This document shows positions 34,708-42,002 of a DNA stretch of 43,524 nucleotides, piece after piece. The stretch lies in NCBI GenBank assembly GCA_910587545.1, contig CAJUMI010000012.1, positions 1 to 43,524 of the forward strand, in the 5' to 3' direction. The stretch is from an uncultured Muribaculaceae bacterium. Its GTDB lineage: Bacteria; Bacteroidota; Bacteroidia; Bacteroidales; Muribaculaceae. The notes beneath the pieces were generated by a model. It was not told the DNA's origin and ran no database searches. It worked only from the letters and a program-made list of their open reading frames with translations. Position 1 is the stretch's first letter. Each line of letters opens with the position of its first letter. Both the position numbers and the translations under genes were made by a program.

Positions 34708-36010
34708 TATTGTCGCCTGATGTCTGACTTTGGCTGTTGGTCGGGGACTGGCGGTCTCTGCTGTCGTTCTGAGGCTTGCGTTTGCCCTGAAATTTACGTC
34801 TGCGATCGTTGCGTTGCTGATTAGCTTCGCCATCGGCTGCTTTCCGGTCTTCATTGTCGTTGTTGGCTTTAGCTTCAGCATTTCTGTTCTGATTGCCGGA
34901 TTTTGATTTGTTCTTTTTCTTACGTTTCTTGTCAAAGCGGGTGACATCGTCCTGGCCGAGGATGTCGCCGAAAGCCTTCTTCTCGGCCGGTCTGGCATCT
35001 GCGTCGCGGGTCAGCTTCAGCGGTTTCTCGCCGGCCTTGTTCATGGCGATTATCTCAAACACCCGTTCGGCATCGATGGTCACAAGGTTGGCCGCTATGT
35101 TCTTATCGGTCGAGTAGGTGATCTCGCGTTTGAAAATATCTGTCTTGAAGTGGAAATATGTCGCGTCGGCCGTTTCGAGACGTGCGTCGCGAGGCGGCAG
35201 TCTTTTTGCACTTTCAACGTATGTGTCCACTTCAAAGTTAAGGCAACACTTGAGTTTCGCACACTGTCCGGCCAGTTTCTGGGGATTGAGCGATATGTCC
35301 TGATAGCGTGCGGCGCTTGTGGCGACAGAAACGAAGTTGGTCATCCAGCTCGAGCAACAGAGAGGTCTGCCGCAGGACCCGATGCCGCCTATGCGTCCGG
35401 CTTCCTGACGCGCACCGATCTGTTTCATCTCGATCCTGACCTTGAATGTCTCGGCGAGAACTTTGATCAGTTGGCGGAAGTCGACACGCTCGTCGGCGAT
35501 GTAATAGAAAATGGCCTTGTTGCCGTCGCCCTGATATTCGACATCTCCTATCTTCATGTTGAGATTGAGGCTCTCGGCTATTTTGCGGGCCTTGATCATC
35601 GTCTCATGCTCTTTTGCACGGGCTTCCTCAAATTTTTCGAGATCGGCGGGTTTCGCTTTTCTGAACACCCGTTTGACTTCGGTGTCGGCTTTTAGACGGG
35701 CCTTGCGCATGCGCAGATTCACCAATGCACCCACAAGTGTGACCTGGCCGATATCGTGACCGGGCGAGGCTTCGACGGCGACAATGTCGCCTATCTCAAG
35801 AGGCAGATTGGTCGAGTTCTTGTAAAATCCCTTGCGGGTATTCTTGAACTGCACTTCCACCATGTCGCTGTCGGCGTAACCGCCGGGTATGTCGTTGAGC
35901 CAGTTGAACGAGTGTAGCTTGCCGCGAGGCTCTCGGTGACAGCATTTACAGCATCCCTTGACCGGACGTTGTGCATCCTGATCGATGCGGTCTGTATCTT
36001 TTTCGTCCAT
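34700..36010 (-). CDS. PSP1/RicT (YaaT)-like protein with cysteine motifs and a basic C-terminal tail
   Basis: PSP1/RicT proteins take part in the Ric complex affecting RNase Y-dependent mRNA maturation in Bacillus; the role in Bacteroidota is not established to my knowledge. The 436-aa protein begins with a cysteine cluster (C20, C21, C23, C24, GCCKCCHRE). The PSP1 core at about 45-300 contains EVQFKNTRKGFYKN, DERVDFRQLIKVLAETF, IGSCGRPLCCSSW and CAKLKCCLNFE, cysteines of the type that coordinate iron-sulfur clusters in RicT. The final 90 residues are lysine-, asparagine- and glutamine-rich and disordered, possibly RNA-binding. It is only 12 bp downstream of the RNase Y gene, which fits the Bacillus RicT-RNase Y link. 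Confidence 0.92.
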   Translation of the reverse strand: MDEKDTDRIDQDAQRPVKGCCKCCHREPRGKLHSFNWLNDIPGGYADSDMVEVQFKNTRKGFYKNSTNLPLEIGDIVAVEASPGHDIGQVTLVGALVNLRMRKARLKADTEVKRVFRKAKPADLEKFEEARAKEHETMIKARKIAESLNLNMKIGDVEYQGDGNKAIFYYIADERVDFRQLIKVLAETFKVRIEMKQIGARQEAGRIGGIGSCGRPLCCSSWMTNFVSVATSAARYQDISLNPQKLAGQCAKLKCCLNFEVDTYVESAKRLPPRDARLETADATYFHFKTDIFKREITYSTDKNIAANLVTIDAERVFEIIAMNKAGEKPLKLTRDADARPAEKKAFGDILGQDDVTRFDKKRKKKNKSKSGNQNRNAEAKANNDNEDRKAADGEANQQRNDRRRKFQGKRKPQNDSRDRQSPTNSQSQTSGDNNA

Positions 36011-36022
36011 AGGGTTGTGGTG

Positions 36023-37576
36023 TTATTTCGCGAAGCTGACAGCGCGGGTTTCTCGTATGACGGTGATCTTGACCTGTCCCGGATATGTCAGTTCGTCCTG
36101 AATGCGGCGAGCGATTTCCGACGACAGCTTTTCTGTCTCCGTATCGTCGATCTTGTCAGCGCCGACGATCACGCGCAGTTCTCGGCCAGCCTGAATGGCA
36201 TATGTCTTGATCACGCCCGGATACGAGAGGGCGAGTTGTTCGAGATCTTTGAGTCGTTTGATATATGCCTCGACGATTTCTCGGCGTGCACCAGGGCGTG
36301 CACCTGAGATGGCGTCGCAGACCTGGACGATAGGGGCGAGCAGAGATGTCTGTTCGATCTCGTCGTGGTGTGCGCCGATCGCGTTGCAGATTTCCGGTTT
36401 CTCTTTGTATTTTTCAGCAAGTTTCATGCCGAGCAGTGCGTGAGGCAGTTCGGGTTCCTCGTCGGGCACTTTGCCGATGTCGTGGAGCAGGCCGGCGCGG
36501 CGCGCTTTCTTGGGGTTGAGACCGAGCTCGGAGGCCATGATGGCGCAGAGATTTGCTGTTTCGCGTGAGTGCTGGAGCAGGTTCTGGCCGTAGCTCGAGC
36601 GATATTTCATCTTGCCGACCATGCGGATGAGGTCGGGGTGCAGACCGTGGATGCCGAGGTCGATGGCGGTGCGCTTGCCGGTCTCGATGATCTCTTCCTC
36701 GATCTGTTTGCGCACTTTCGCCACAACTTCCTCGATGCGCGCCGGATGGATGCGGCCGTCAGCCACAAGCTGATGGAGCGCGAGGCGCGCGATCTCGCGG
36801 CGCACGGGGTCGAAGCCCGAAAGCACAATGGCTTCGGGTGTGTCGTCGACGATGATCTCGATGCCTGTCGCGGCTTCGAGGGCACGGATGTTGCGGCCTT
36901 CGCGGCCGATGATGCGGCCTTTGATCTCGTCGGAGTCGATATGGAACACTGTCACCGAGTTTTCGATGGCGGTTTCTGTCGCCACACGCTGAATGCTCTG
37001 GACAACAATGCGTTTTGCTTCCTTGTTGGCCGTCATCTTCGCATCGTCCATGATGTCGTTGATATAGGATGCGGCGGCAGTCTTTGCCTCGTCTTTGAGC
37101 GACTCGATGAGTTTTTCTCTGGCTTCGTCTGACGAAAGACCTGATATGTGCTCGAGCTGTTCCTGCGCTGCGCGGTGGAGTTTGTCAAGCTCTGCCTGAC
37201 GTGCCTCTGACGCTGCAAACTGGGCCTCGAGCGACTGACGCGATGCTTCGATCTCGTTTCTGGCGCGTGCGTTCTCGCTCTGCTGCTGATTGAGCTGGAG
37301 CTCGCGCTGTTTGATTTTAGCCTCAGTCGACTGTATCTTCGACATCCGCTGGTTGGCCTGTTTCTCGGCGTCGGCTGTGATCTGGAGGGCTTCTTCGCGT
37401 CCTTCGAGCACTTTGTTGCGTTTCAGATCTTCTGCCTCACGCTCGGCGTCGGCGACTATCGATTTTGCCCGGGTCTTGGCCATCGAGCGCTGAACGATAA
37501 GCGTGACGGCCACTGCGGCCGCGGCTGCAATCACTCCTATTGCCACGCATATCAGTATATTTATACCTGAGTTCAT
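36023..37576 (-). CDS. rny: Ribonuclease Y
   Basis: RNase Y is a membrane-anchored endoribonuclease that initiates mRNA decay. From ATG 37576 (MNSGINILICVAIGVIAAAA) the protein is 517 aa: one transmembrane helix, a long coiled coil at about 35-190 rich in Glu, Ala, Gln and Arg, a KH domain (GRIIGREGRNIRALEAATG), and an HD domain with HSRETANLCAIMASELG and AGLLHDIGK. Open frame upstream to 37648 reads through the preceding terminator-like region and lacks protein character. It begins the long gapless minus-strand run and sits 155 bp downstream of zapA. Confidence 0.97.
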   Translation of the reverse strand: MNSGINILICVAIGVIAAAAAVAVTLIVQRSMAKTRAKSIVADAEREAEDLKRNKVLEGREEALQITADAEKQANQRMSKIQSTEAKIKQRELQLNQQQSENARARNEIEASRQSLEAQFAASEARQAELDKLHRAAQEQLEHISGLSSDEAREKLIESLKDEAKTAAASYINDIMDDAKMTANKEAKRIVVQSIQRVATETAIENSVTVFHIDSDEIKGRIIGREGRNIRALEAATGIEIIVDDTPEAIVLSGFDPVRREIARLALHQLVADGRIHPARIEEVVAKVRKQIEEEIIETGKRTAIDLGIHGLHPDLIRMVGKMKYRSSYGQNLLQHSRETANLCAIMASELGLNPKKARRAGLLHDIGKVPDEEPELPHALLGMKLAEKYKEKPEICNAIGAHHDEIEQTSLLAPIVQVCDAISGARPGARREIVEAYIKRLKDLEQLALSYPGVIKTYAIQAGRELRVIVGADKIDDTETEKLSSEIARRIQDELTYPGQVKITVIRETRAVSFAK

Positions 37577-37611
37577 GATATTTAGTATATATAAATGATT
37601 AATGTTAATAC

Positions 37612-37735
37612 TGTCAAAAAAAATAGCACTGCCACATGATCGGAACAATTAATGACCATGGGGTAGTGCGGTGATATCCTTGCGTCTCACTCCTGAGTCC
37701 GCGACCGGCGACAATGCGCCTCAGAGTAGTTTATT
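37612..37735 (-). ncRNA. Structured RNA candidate between zapA and rny (possible 6S RNA), ending in an intrinsic terminator
   Basis: Reading the minus strand from the zapA stop, a first hairpin pairs ACTCTGAG with CTCAGGAGT (bulged G). A second pairs GCACTACCCCATGGTC with GATCATGTGGCAGTGC (two mismatches, one G-T) and is followed by TATTTTTTTT. The second hairpin plus T-run is a good rho-independent terminator. The first hairpin and the zapA context suggest a small RNA: 6S RNA (ssrS) lies beside zapA in many bacteria. I could not confirm the 6S closed-rod shape, and no dedicated promoter was found, so it may simply be the zapA 3' UTR. Confidence 0.4.
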
Positions 37736-38033
37736 CGCCCCGCAGAAGCAGGTCGTCGAGCTGTTTCTCGAAATTGTCAATCATTCGTGCCTGTCCTTCA
37801 AGCTGATCGCTTTTACGGTAGTAAAGCTCTGCAAAGGCGAGAGCCACACGTGCAAGCACTTCCTGCGACGATTTATTTTTATTTGCCTGACGCCATTCAC
37901 TCCACAACTTGTTGACGTGATACTCAGCCTTGCGGTAGACTATTTCCTCATCACGGTCGATCTCGAAGTGGATCGGTTCGACGTCGGCTATTTTGATTGT
38001 TACTCTAAGTTTATCGTTCATATGCATCTTCAT
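37731..38033 (-). CDS. zapA: Cell division protein ZapA
   Basis: ZapA promotes bundling of FtsZ protofilaments at midcell. The 100-aa protein has the ZapA pattern: KLRVTIKIADVEPIHFEID N-terminal beta segment, then a long helix with YRKAEYHVNKLW, SQEVLARVALAFAELYY and a C-terminal coiled coil. The start at 38033 overlaps the upstream coiled-coil gene by 4 bp (ATGA); a start at MNDKL (38021) is also possible. The gene is followed by a structured region and rny. Confidence 0.93.
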   Translation of the reverse strand: MKMHMNDKLRVTIKIADVEPIHFEIDRDEEIVYRKAEYHVNKLWSEWRQANKNKSSQEVLARVALAFAELYYRKSDQLEGQARMIDNFEKQLDDLLLRGE

Positions 38034-38323
38034 TCTTTAAGGTCGAGGATGCAACGGTCAATATCCCGCACCAATCCGGATATCAATGATCTGGCATTCT
38101 CAATCTCTTTCCGGTCCGGGCAGAGTGCCGATGCCAGCCTTAGATACTCGTTGTCAACTTTGAGCCGCCCGATTTCGCTGTCGCGTTCAGCAAGCTGACG
38201 CTCGAGATCTGCGGCCTTGGCCAATGCTTCGTCTCTTTGGATGGTCAGACGACGGCATCGTTCAATAATCAAGTCTGCCTTTGCTGCTACCCGTTCGAGC
38301 TGCTGTTTGAGATCTACGGCCAT
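38030..38323 (-). CDS. Small coiled-coil protein encoded upstream of zapA
   Basis: This 97-aa protein is not a family I can name. It is nearly all heptad-patterned helix (VDLKQQLERVAAKADLIIER, then RDEALAKAADLERQLAERD), with no signal or membrane segment. It is translationally coupled to zapA by an ATGA overlap. A coiled-coil partner of ZapA at the same locus is known elsewhere (ZauP in Caulobacter, ZapB in enterics by function), so a role as a ZapA partner in the divisome is a reasonable inference. A candidate -7 element lies 19-26 bp upstream. Confidence 0.85.
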   Translation of the reverse strand: MAVDLKQQLERVAAKADLIIERCRRLTIQRDEALAKAADLERQLAERDSEIGRLKVDNEYLRLASALCPDRKEIENARSLISGLVRDIDRCILDLKE

Positions 38324-38341
38324 TTTCTATCCAAATTTTTA

Positions 38342-38349
38342 CAAAAGTA
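38342..38349 (-). promoter_or_regulatory. Candidate -7 element for the coiled-coil/zapA operon
   Basis: On the minus strand TACTTTTG matches TAnnTTTG exactly, 18 bases separate it from the start codon at 38323, and the sequence is AT-rich. The -33 region (GCTG at 19 bp) is poor. It implies a very short leader. Confidence 0.5.
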
Positions 38350-38412
38350 CTGATAATTTTTTTGATTTCAGCACTGCACCACTGTTTTTTTTCAAATAAA
38401 TTGCGTTATTGA

Positions 38413-38823
38413 CTATCGTTTCCGGCCGTCGGACAAATGTCTGCGTTGGAGCGCAAGGCTGATTTCATAGGTGTTGACCGCTATGAAGAGCGATGTCGCG
38501 CATATTAGCGGCCATATAGTATACCGGCAGTTGTCCGCTAATGCCGTTAGTAGCGAACTGTCGGGCATATATGCTTTCAGGCTCATGAAAGCATGGATGA
38601 TATAAGGCATTGCCAAGGAGAATATAAGTCCTACTACAAAACCTGCGGTCGCAGCTGCGACGATGGCGCGCCGGCATCTTCTGCGCATCGCGACATTCTG
38701 GTCTTTCAATAACTTGATGGTATCGAGTTTGTATTCAAGCCTTCTGATAAATAGATCGTCTGAGGAAAGTTCAGGCTCGTAGCTGCTGAATATATTATTG
38801 AGAAATCTGTTGTCCATAGTCAT
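38413..38823 (-). CDS. Two-helix membrane protein downstream of an ECF sigma factor, possible anti-sigma-like
   Basis: No family was recognised. The 136-aa protein has a cytoplasmic-looking N terminus (MDNRFLNNIFSSYEPELSSD), a helix with many charged residues, and two hydrophobic segments (AIVAAATAGFVVGLIFSLAM and IWPLICATSLFIAV) joined by a short loop. It overlaps the sigma factor gene by 4 bp, the usual place of an anti-sigma factor, and its N-terminal 45 residues could contact sigma. It lacks the H-x-x-x-C-x-x-C zinc motif of classical ZAS anti-sigmas, so the assignment is positional only. Confidence 0.8.
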   Translation of the reverse strand: MTMDNRFLNNIFSSYEPELSSDDLFIRRLEYKLDTIKLLKDQNVAMRRRCRRAIVAAATAGFVVGLIFSLAMPYIIHAFMSLKAYMPDSSLLTALADNCRYTIWPLICATSLFIAVNTYEISLALQRRHLSDGRKR

Positions 38824-39311
38824 GTGTTGGATTCTAAATGTTTTCTGAGATTGATTCTTCCGCGTGAGAGCTGTTGCTTGACGGCTTCCTGTCTGTGTCC
38901 GGTGATTTCAGCTATCTCTTTGATCTGATAGCCTTCGAGATAAAAAAGCAGAATGGCCGAACACTCTTTCTCCGAGAGGCGATCGAGCGCTCTGTAGAGC
39001 GCCTGATATCTGAAGCTGTCGTCTGCTCGGTCGGAGGTGGCGATATCAGTTGATCCGTAGATGTCCACGGTGCATTTTCTCGATCGGGTATAGCTTATGA
39101 AAGTGTTGTATGCGATCTGATATGTCCATGCGCAGAATTTTTCTTTGTCCTTCAGGCTGTCGTATGACACGTATGCTTTTATGAATGTGTCTTGGGCAAT
39201 GTCGTCGGCGAGTTGCGAATCTCCGCAGCATAAGGCAGTCAGGAAACGACGTAGCGCTTTCTGACTGCTCTTGACTTGTCGGGTGAATTGCTCGCGATCC
39301 ATTACGGTCAC
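38820..39311 (-). CDS. ECF-type RNA polymerase sigma factor
   Basis: The 163-aa protein has sigma region 2 at about 10-80 (DIAQDTFIKAYVSYDSLKDK, with the core-binding DDIAQDTF helix and KFCAWTYQIAYN) and region 4 at about 105-155 (LDRLSEKECSAILLFYLEGY, then IKEIAEITGHRQEAVKQQLSRG), a helix-turn-helix that contacts -35 DNA. There is no region 3 or extra C-terminal domain. It is the middle gene of three, with 4-bp overlaps at both ends (DUF6249 upstream, membrane protein downstream). Targets are not evident; the only good promoter upstream is of the housekeeping type. Confidence 0.95.
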   Translation of the reverse strand: MTVMDREQFTRQVKSSQKALRRFLTALCCGDSQLADDIAQDTFIKAYVSYDSLKDKEKFCAWTYQIAYNTFISYTRSRKCTVDIYGSTDIATSDRADDSFRYQALYRALDRLSEKECSAILLFYLEGYQIKEIAEITGHRQEAVKQQLSRGRINLRKHLESNT

Positions 39312-39718
39312 TCGGCATCAATGGTTTTGCCTGTCACAAAGTAGACTATCATGTAGCTGATACCGATTGCAAGCAAGGCTGAGCCGATGATTAAAAACGG
39401 ATCTATCTCAAGAATGAAAATTCCGTTAAGGTTGAAAATTAAAGAGCAGATGAGTAATGCGATGCCTGACAGTGAGAACATACATCCGCGCAGAAGACGC
39501 AGATTGAGGATCTCTTTGGGTGTGCGGTTGCTTTTGGTCATCGCTTCGGCGAGTTTGTCGGTATCGATGTTGTTGTTTGATCTGATGGCTTCGATCAAGA
39601 CCTCGGTGCGCCGGTTGTCTTTGTTCATAATGGTCTTGAACACGATCCAGACTATAGCGATTGGAACCACGACACAGAAGCCGATCGGAATAAAGAGTGA
39701 TATAATATTCTCTAACAT
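39308..39718 (-). CDS. DUF6249-like membrane protein
   Basis: This 136-aa protein has an N-terminal helix (LFIPIGFCVVVPIAIVWIVF), a hydrophilic middle (TEVLIEAIRSNNNIDTDKLA) and two C-terminal hydrophobic segments. The layout matches DUF6249 proteins that accompany ECF sigma factors in Bacteroidota. The function is unknown. It is the first gene of a three-gene operon with a well-placed promoter and overlaps the sigma factor by 4 bp, so it may sense or modulate membrane or envelope signals for the sigma factor (inference). Confidence 0.82.
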   Translation of the reverse strand: MLENIISLFIPIGFCVVVPIAIVWIVFKTIMNKDNRRTEVLIEAIRSNNNIDTDKLAEAMTKSNRTPKEILNLRLLRGCMFSLSGIALLICSLIFNLNGIFILEIDPFLIIGSALLAIGISYMIVYFVTGKTIDAE

Positions 39719-39783
39719 AATTTTGTTGATTTTGTCATTTTGTTTGTAAGTGATTTCTGAGATATCTCATACAGCAGACGAGG

Positions 39784-39814
39784 CAAAGTTAGGAAAGGTG
39801 ACATCGATAGCAAA
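39784..39814 (-). promoter_or_regulatory. Bacteroidota-type promoter for the DUF6249-sigma operon
   Basis: On the minus strand TTTG (39811-39814), a 19-bp spacer and TAACTTTG (39784-39791) fit the -33/-7 consensus exactly. It lies 65 bp before the DUF6249 start. Confidence 0.75.
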
Positions 39815-39838
39815 ATAGATCGCAGATTATGCTTAAAA

Positions 39839-39872
39839 TCAAAGAGCCGCGCATGTCGGCGCGACTCTTTGA
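39839..39872 (-). terminator. Hairpin terminator downstream of the fimbrillin gene
   Basis: A 14-bp stem with one C-A mismatch (TCAAAGAG and CGCGC arms) and a 6-nt loop ends on the minus strand with TTTT. It lies about 60 bp past the fimbrillin stop and upstream of the next promoter, so it separates the two operons. Confidence 0.65.
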
Positions 39873-39930
39873 CCTGATCTTTGTGAAGGTGGATTATACC
39901 CCGTTGCAAATATTTGTATACGCGGGCTTG

Positions 39931-41022
39931 TTATTGATAGGTCTGCTCGATATCGATAAATGTGTCAACTGTCGGTGTGCCGAATTCGATAGTGCCCATC
40001 TCATCATTGGAGTTGATTATGAGATTATAGATGTAGTGTACGCCGGGTTGCCATTGTGTGTAGCGGTTGGTCGAGAGAGGGAATTTCAACAATCCGTCGC
40101 CTGTTGTGCTTCCTATAATCAGGTTTTCTTTAGGCGTGTTTTCATTCGGCCATAACCGTTCTCCGCTGGTTTTATCATAGATCGAACACTGTACGGCGAT
40201 ATATGTGTCATTCTCTGAACCTTGAGCGCGGTATGTCAACTGCTGTGGAAGGATATACATTTGTCCTCCACGGCCTAAACCCGTTGCCGCGATAACAGTG
40301 GGCGTGGAGCTCAATGTCAGTTGGTCTGATAGGGTTTGAGACCAAAGCAATACATATGTTTTTGGCGTATTCTGATCGGTCCATTGGCCTACAGTTTCTG
40401 CTGATGGGGTCTCGGCAGTCGAGCTTGAGGGAAAACTGAAATTACCGCGTGTCATGATGTTTGCCATCGCTACATTTGTCACAACGACTTTAAGCTCCTG
40501 ATTGGTAGAACTCATCTTGACGGTCAGTTTCGAAAGGGCGTGTCTGAAATTGAAGATTACCTGGGCGTTGGCGGTTTCCGCGTTTCCTGAAAGATTCGGA
40601 CTGACAGCGTAGACGAGATCCTCTGTGCCTTTTTCTGCGTCATAAGCTACAGGCTTAAGCGGACTGGCGTTGCCTACCCATGACGCAGGCGCGAACGCAT
40701 AGAAATCGACAGTCTCTTTTGCCGGCCAGTATCGCACAGGCGAATATGTCCAGATGTTGGATGCCGATTTGCTCACAACCACATTTTCCATGAACGTTAC
40801 CGGGTCAGTCCCGGTGCCTGTGTAGGCGTACACGTTGAATGACGTGAGATTGTTGGTCGTTATGTCGCCGGCACGTGAAAATTCTGTCGATGCCGCGAAG
40901 CGGATAGCTCCGTCTTCTGCCGTAGGATCGACAAGTGTATCGTCATATCTGTCAGAGCACGATATGGCCAGAATAGAAATTAATGACAAAAAAGGGATTG
41001 CCATAAACGATGCTTTCTTCAT
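39931..41022 (-). CDS. Fimbrillin family lipoprotein (Mfa-like)
   Basis: Fimbrillins are outer-membrane-tethered pilin subunits polymerised after proteolytic activation in Bacteroidales. From ATG 41022 the protein is 363 aa with a lipoprotein signal (MKKASFMAIPFLSLISILAI, then SC with lipidation at C22). Fimbrillin landmarks are IRFAASTEFSRAGD, LTSFNVYAYTG, YWPAKETVDFYAFAPA, a mid-protein VIFNFRHALSKLTVKM motif, and a C-terminal YIYNLIINSNDEMGTIEFG strand. The frame is open to an ATG at 41064 that would overlap the DUF5119 gene by 4 bp, and ATG 41028 gives MIMKK; the N-terminal signal fits best at 41022 or 41028. It is the last of the DUF3575-DUF5119-fimbrillin set. Confidence 0.9.
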   Translation of the reverse strand: MKKASFMAIPFLSLISILAISCSDRYDDTLVDPTAEDGAIRFAASTEFSRAGDITTNNLTSFNVYAYTGTGTDPVTFMENVVVSKSASNIWTYSPVRYWPAKETVDFYAFAPASWVGNASPLKPVAYDAEKGTEDLVYAVSPNLSGNAETANAQVIFNFRHALSKLTVKMSSTNQELKVVVTNVAMANIMTRGNFSFPSSSTAETPSAETVGQWTDQNTPKTYVLLWSQTLSDQLTLSSTPTVIAATGLGRGGQMYILPQQLTYRAQGSENDTYIAVQCSIYDKTSGERLWPNENTPKENLIIGSTTGDGLLKFPLSTNRYTQWQPGVHYIYNLIINSNDEMGTIEFGTPTVDTFIDIEQTYQ

Positions 41023-41060
41023 GATCATCTTTATCTGAGGGTTGAATATATATATCTTTA

Positions 41061-42002
41061 TCATATCTCGGGCATCAGATCTATATCAATGACGGTCCAG
41101 CCATCTACATTGGCATCAATGTTCCCTACATTATCTTTCTCTCCGTCTGATATGTCAATGCCGTCGATTTTGATTAAAACATTGTGGGGCGTGATGATGT
41201 TCATGTCTTTAGGTGAGATTTCGATAATTTTTATATTGCGTTCGTTATCGGATTTTACAATTCGCAGCAATATGCTTGAGCCGTTTTTTTCGGGCTGCGC
41301 CGGGCTGAAGGCACAGCCGTAGCCGGTCAGGTTATTCTGTAGCCGGTCGGCAGTCATGTTAAGGTATAATCGTTGTTTTGCGTCAGCCGGAAGTCTGCTG
41401 TCAAGATACATGGATGAATAGACCGGTCCGAATTCAGCCTCTACCGTCCGTACGCCTTCCATACCGATGACATTGCTGATGGAAACAGTGTATTTTGTCG
41501 CAAGAGTGTCGGGGCGGCAGCGTACGAGACCTTTGCCGCATTCCTTTACCGTGCCGTCTGATCTGAGATAACTGACTCCGCACGGGGTTATCTCAAGCTG
41601 CTCGACAATAGCGCCATATAGCATGCCGGTGCTTGCATACACTCCGTCGGCCACCTTATGACTTGCGGTCGCCATGATGGTAGCGGCGCTGCTTGTGTCT
41701 TCGAGTGAGATCCCGGGCAGATCATTATTGCATGCAATCATCCGATAGGTGCCGGACGGCAATTCAATATGCCCGCCATCGCGTCCGGCTATGTCAAATC
41801 TCCATATGCGGTTGTGGCCGTCAGTCGGATAAAAATAGAGAGTCATCCCCTCGATATCGGCGTCCCTGGCATTGTCCCATTCAAAAAGAATTTCGATCCC
41901 GTTGGCTGTTGCGGGACAATCTATTTCTTTGTGCCCGCATGAAACAGCTATACATACAAGCGCAGCCAATGCTATGAAAATATTCAGCTTTGACGGTCTC
42001 AT
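41061..42002 (-). CDS. DUF5119 domain lipoprotein (fimbrial locus component)
   Basis: This is a 313-aa lipoprotein (MRPSKLNIFIALAALVCIAV, then SC with lipidation at C22). The mature part opens with the DUF5119-like ILFEWDNARDADIEGMTLYF and continues WRFDIAGRDGGHIELPSGTY and MIACNNDL, similar in layout to Mfa2/FimB-type anchor subunits. Its position between DUF3575 and a fimbrillin is typical of Bacteroidales fimbrial clusters, so an anchor or tip-related role is plausible but not demonstrated. It overlaps DUF3575 upstream by 4 bp. Confidence 0.85.
   Translation of the reverse strand: MRPSKLNIFIALAALVCIAVSCGHKEIDCPATANGIEILFEWDNARDADIEGMTLYFYPTDGHNRIWRFDIAGRDGGHIELPSGTYRMIACNNDLPGISLEDTSSAATIMATASHKVADGVYASTGMLYGAIVEQLEITPCGVSYLRSDGTVKECGKGLVRCRPDTLATKYTVSISNVIGMEGVRTVEAEFGPVYSSMYLDSRLPADAKQRLYLNMTADRLQNNLTGYGCAFSPAQPEKNGSSILLRIVKSDNERNIKIIEISPKDMNIITPHNVLIKIDGIDISDGEKDNVGNIDANVDGWTVIDIDLMPEI

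Noticed and set aside
34708..34998. N-terminal extension of GldH
   Set aside because: It is the out-of-frame shadow of the RicT-like protein's low-complexity tail; the lipoprotein signal begins at 34707.
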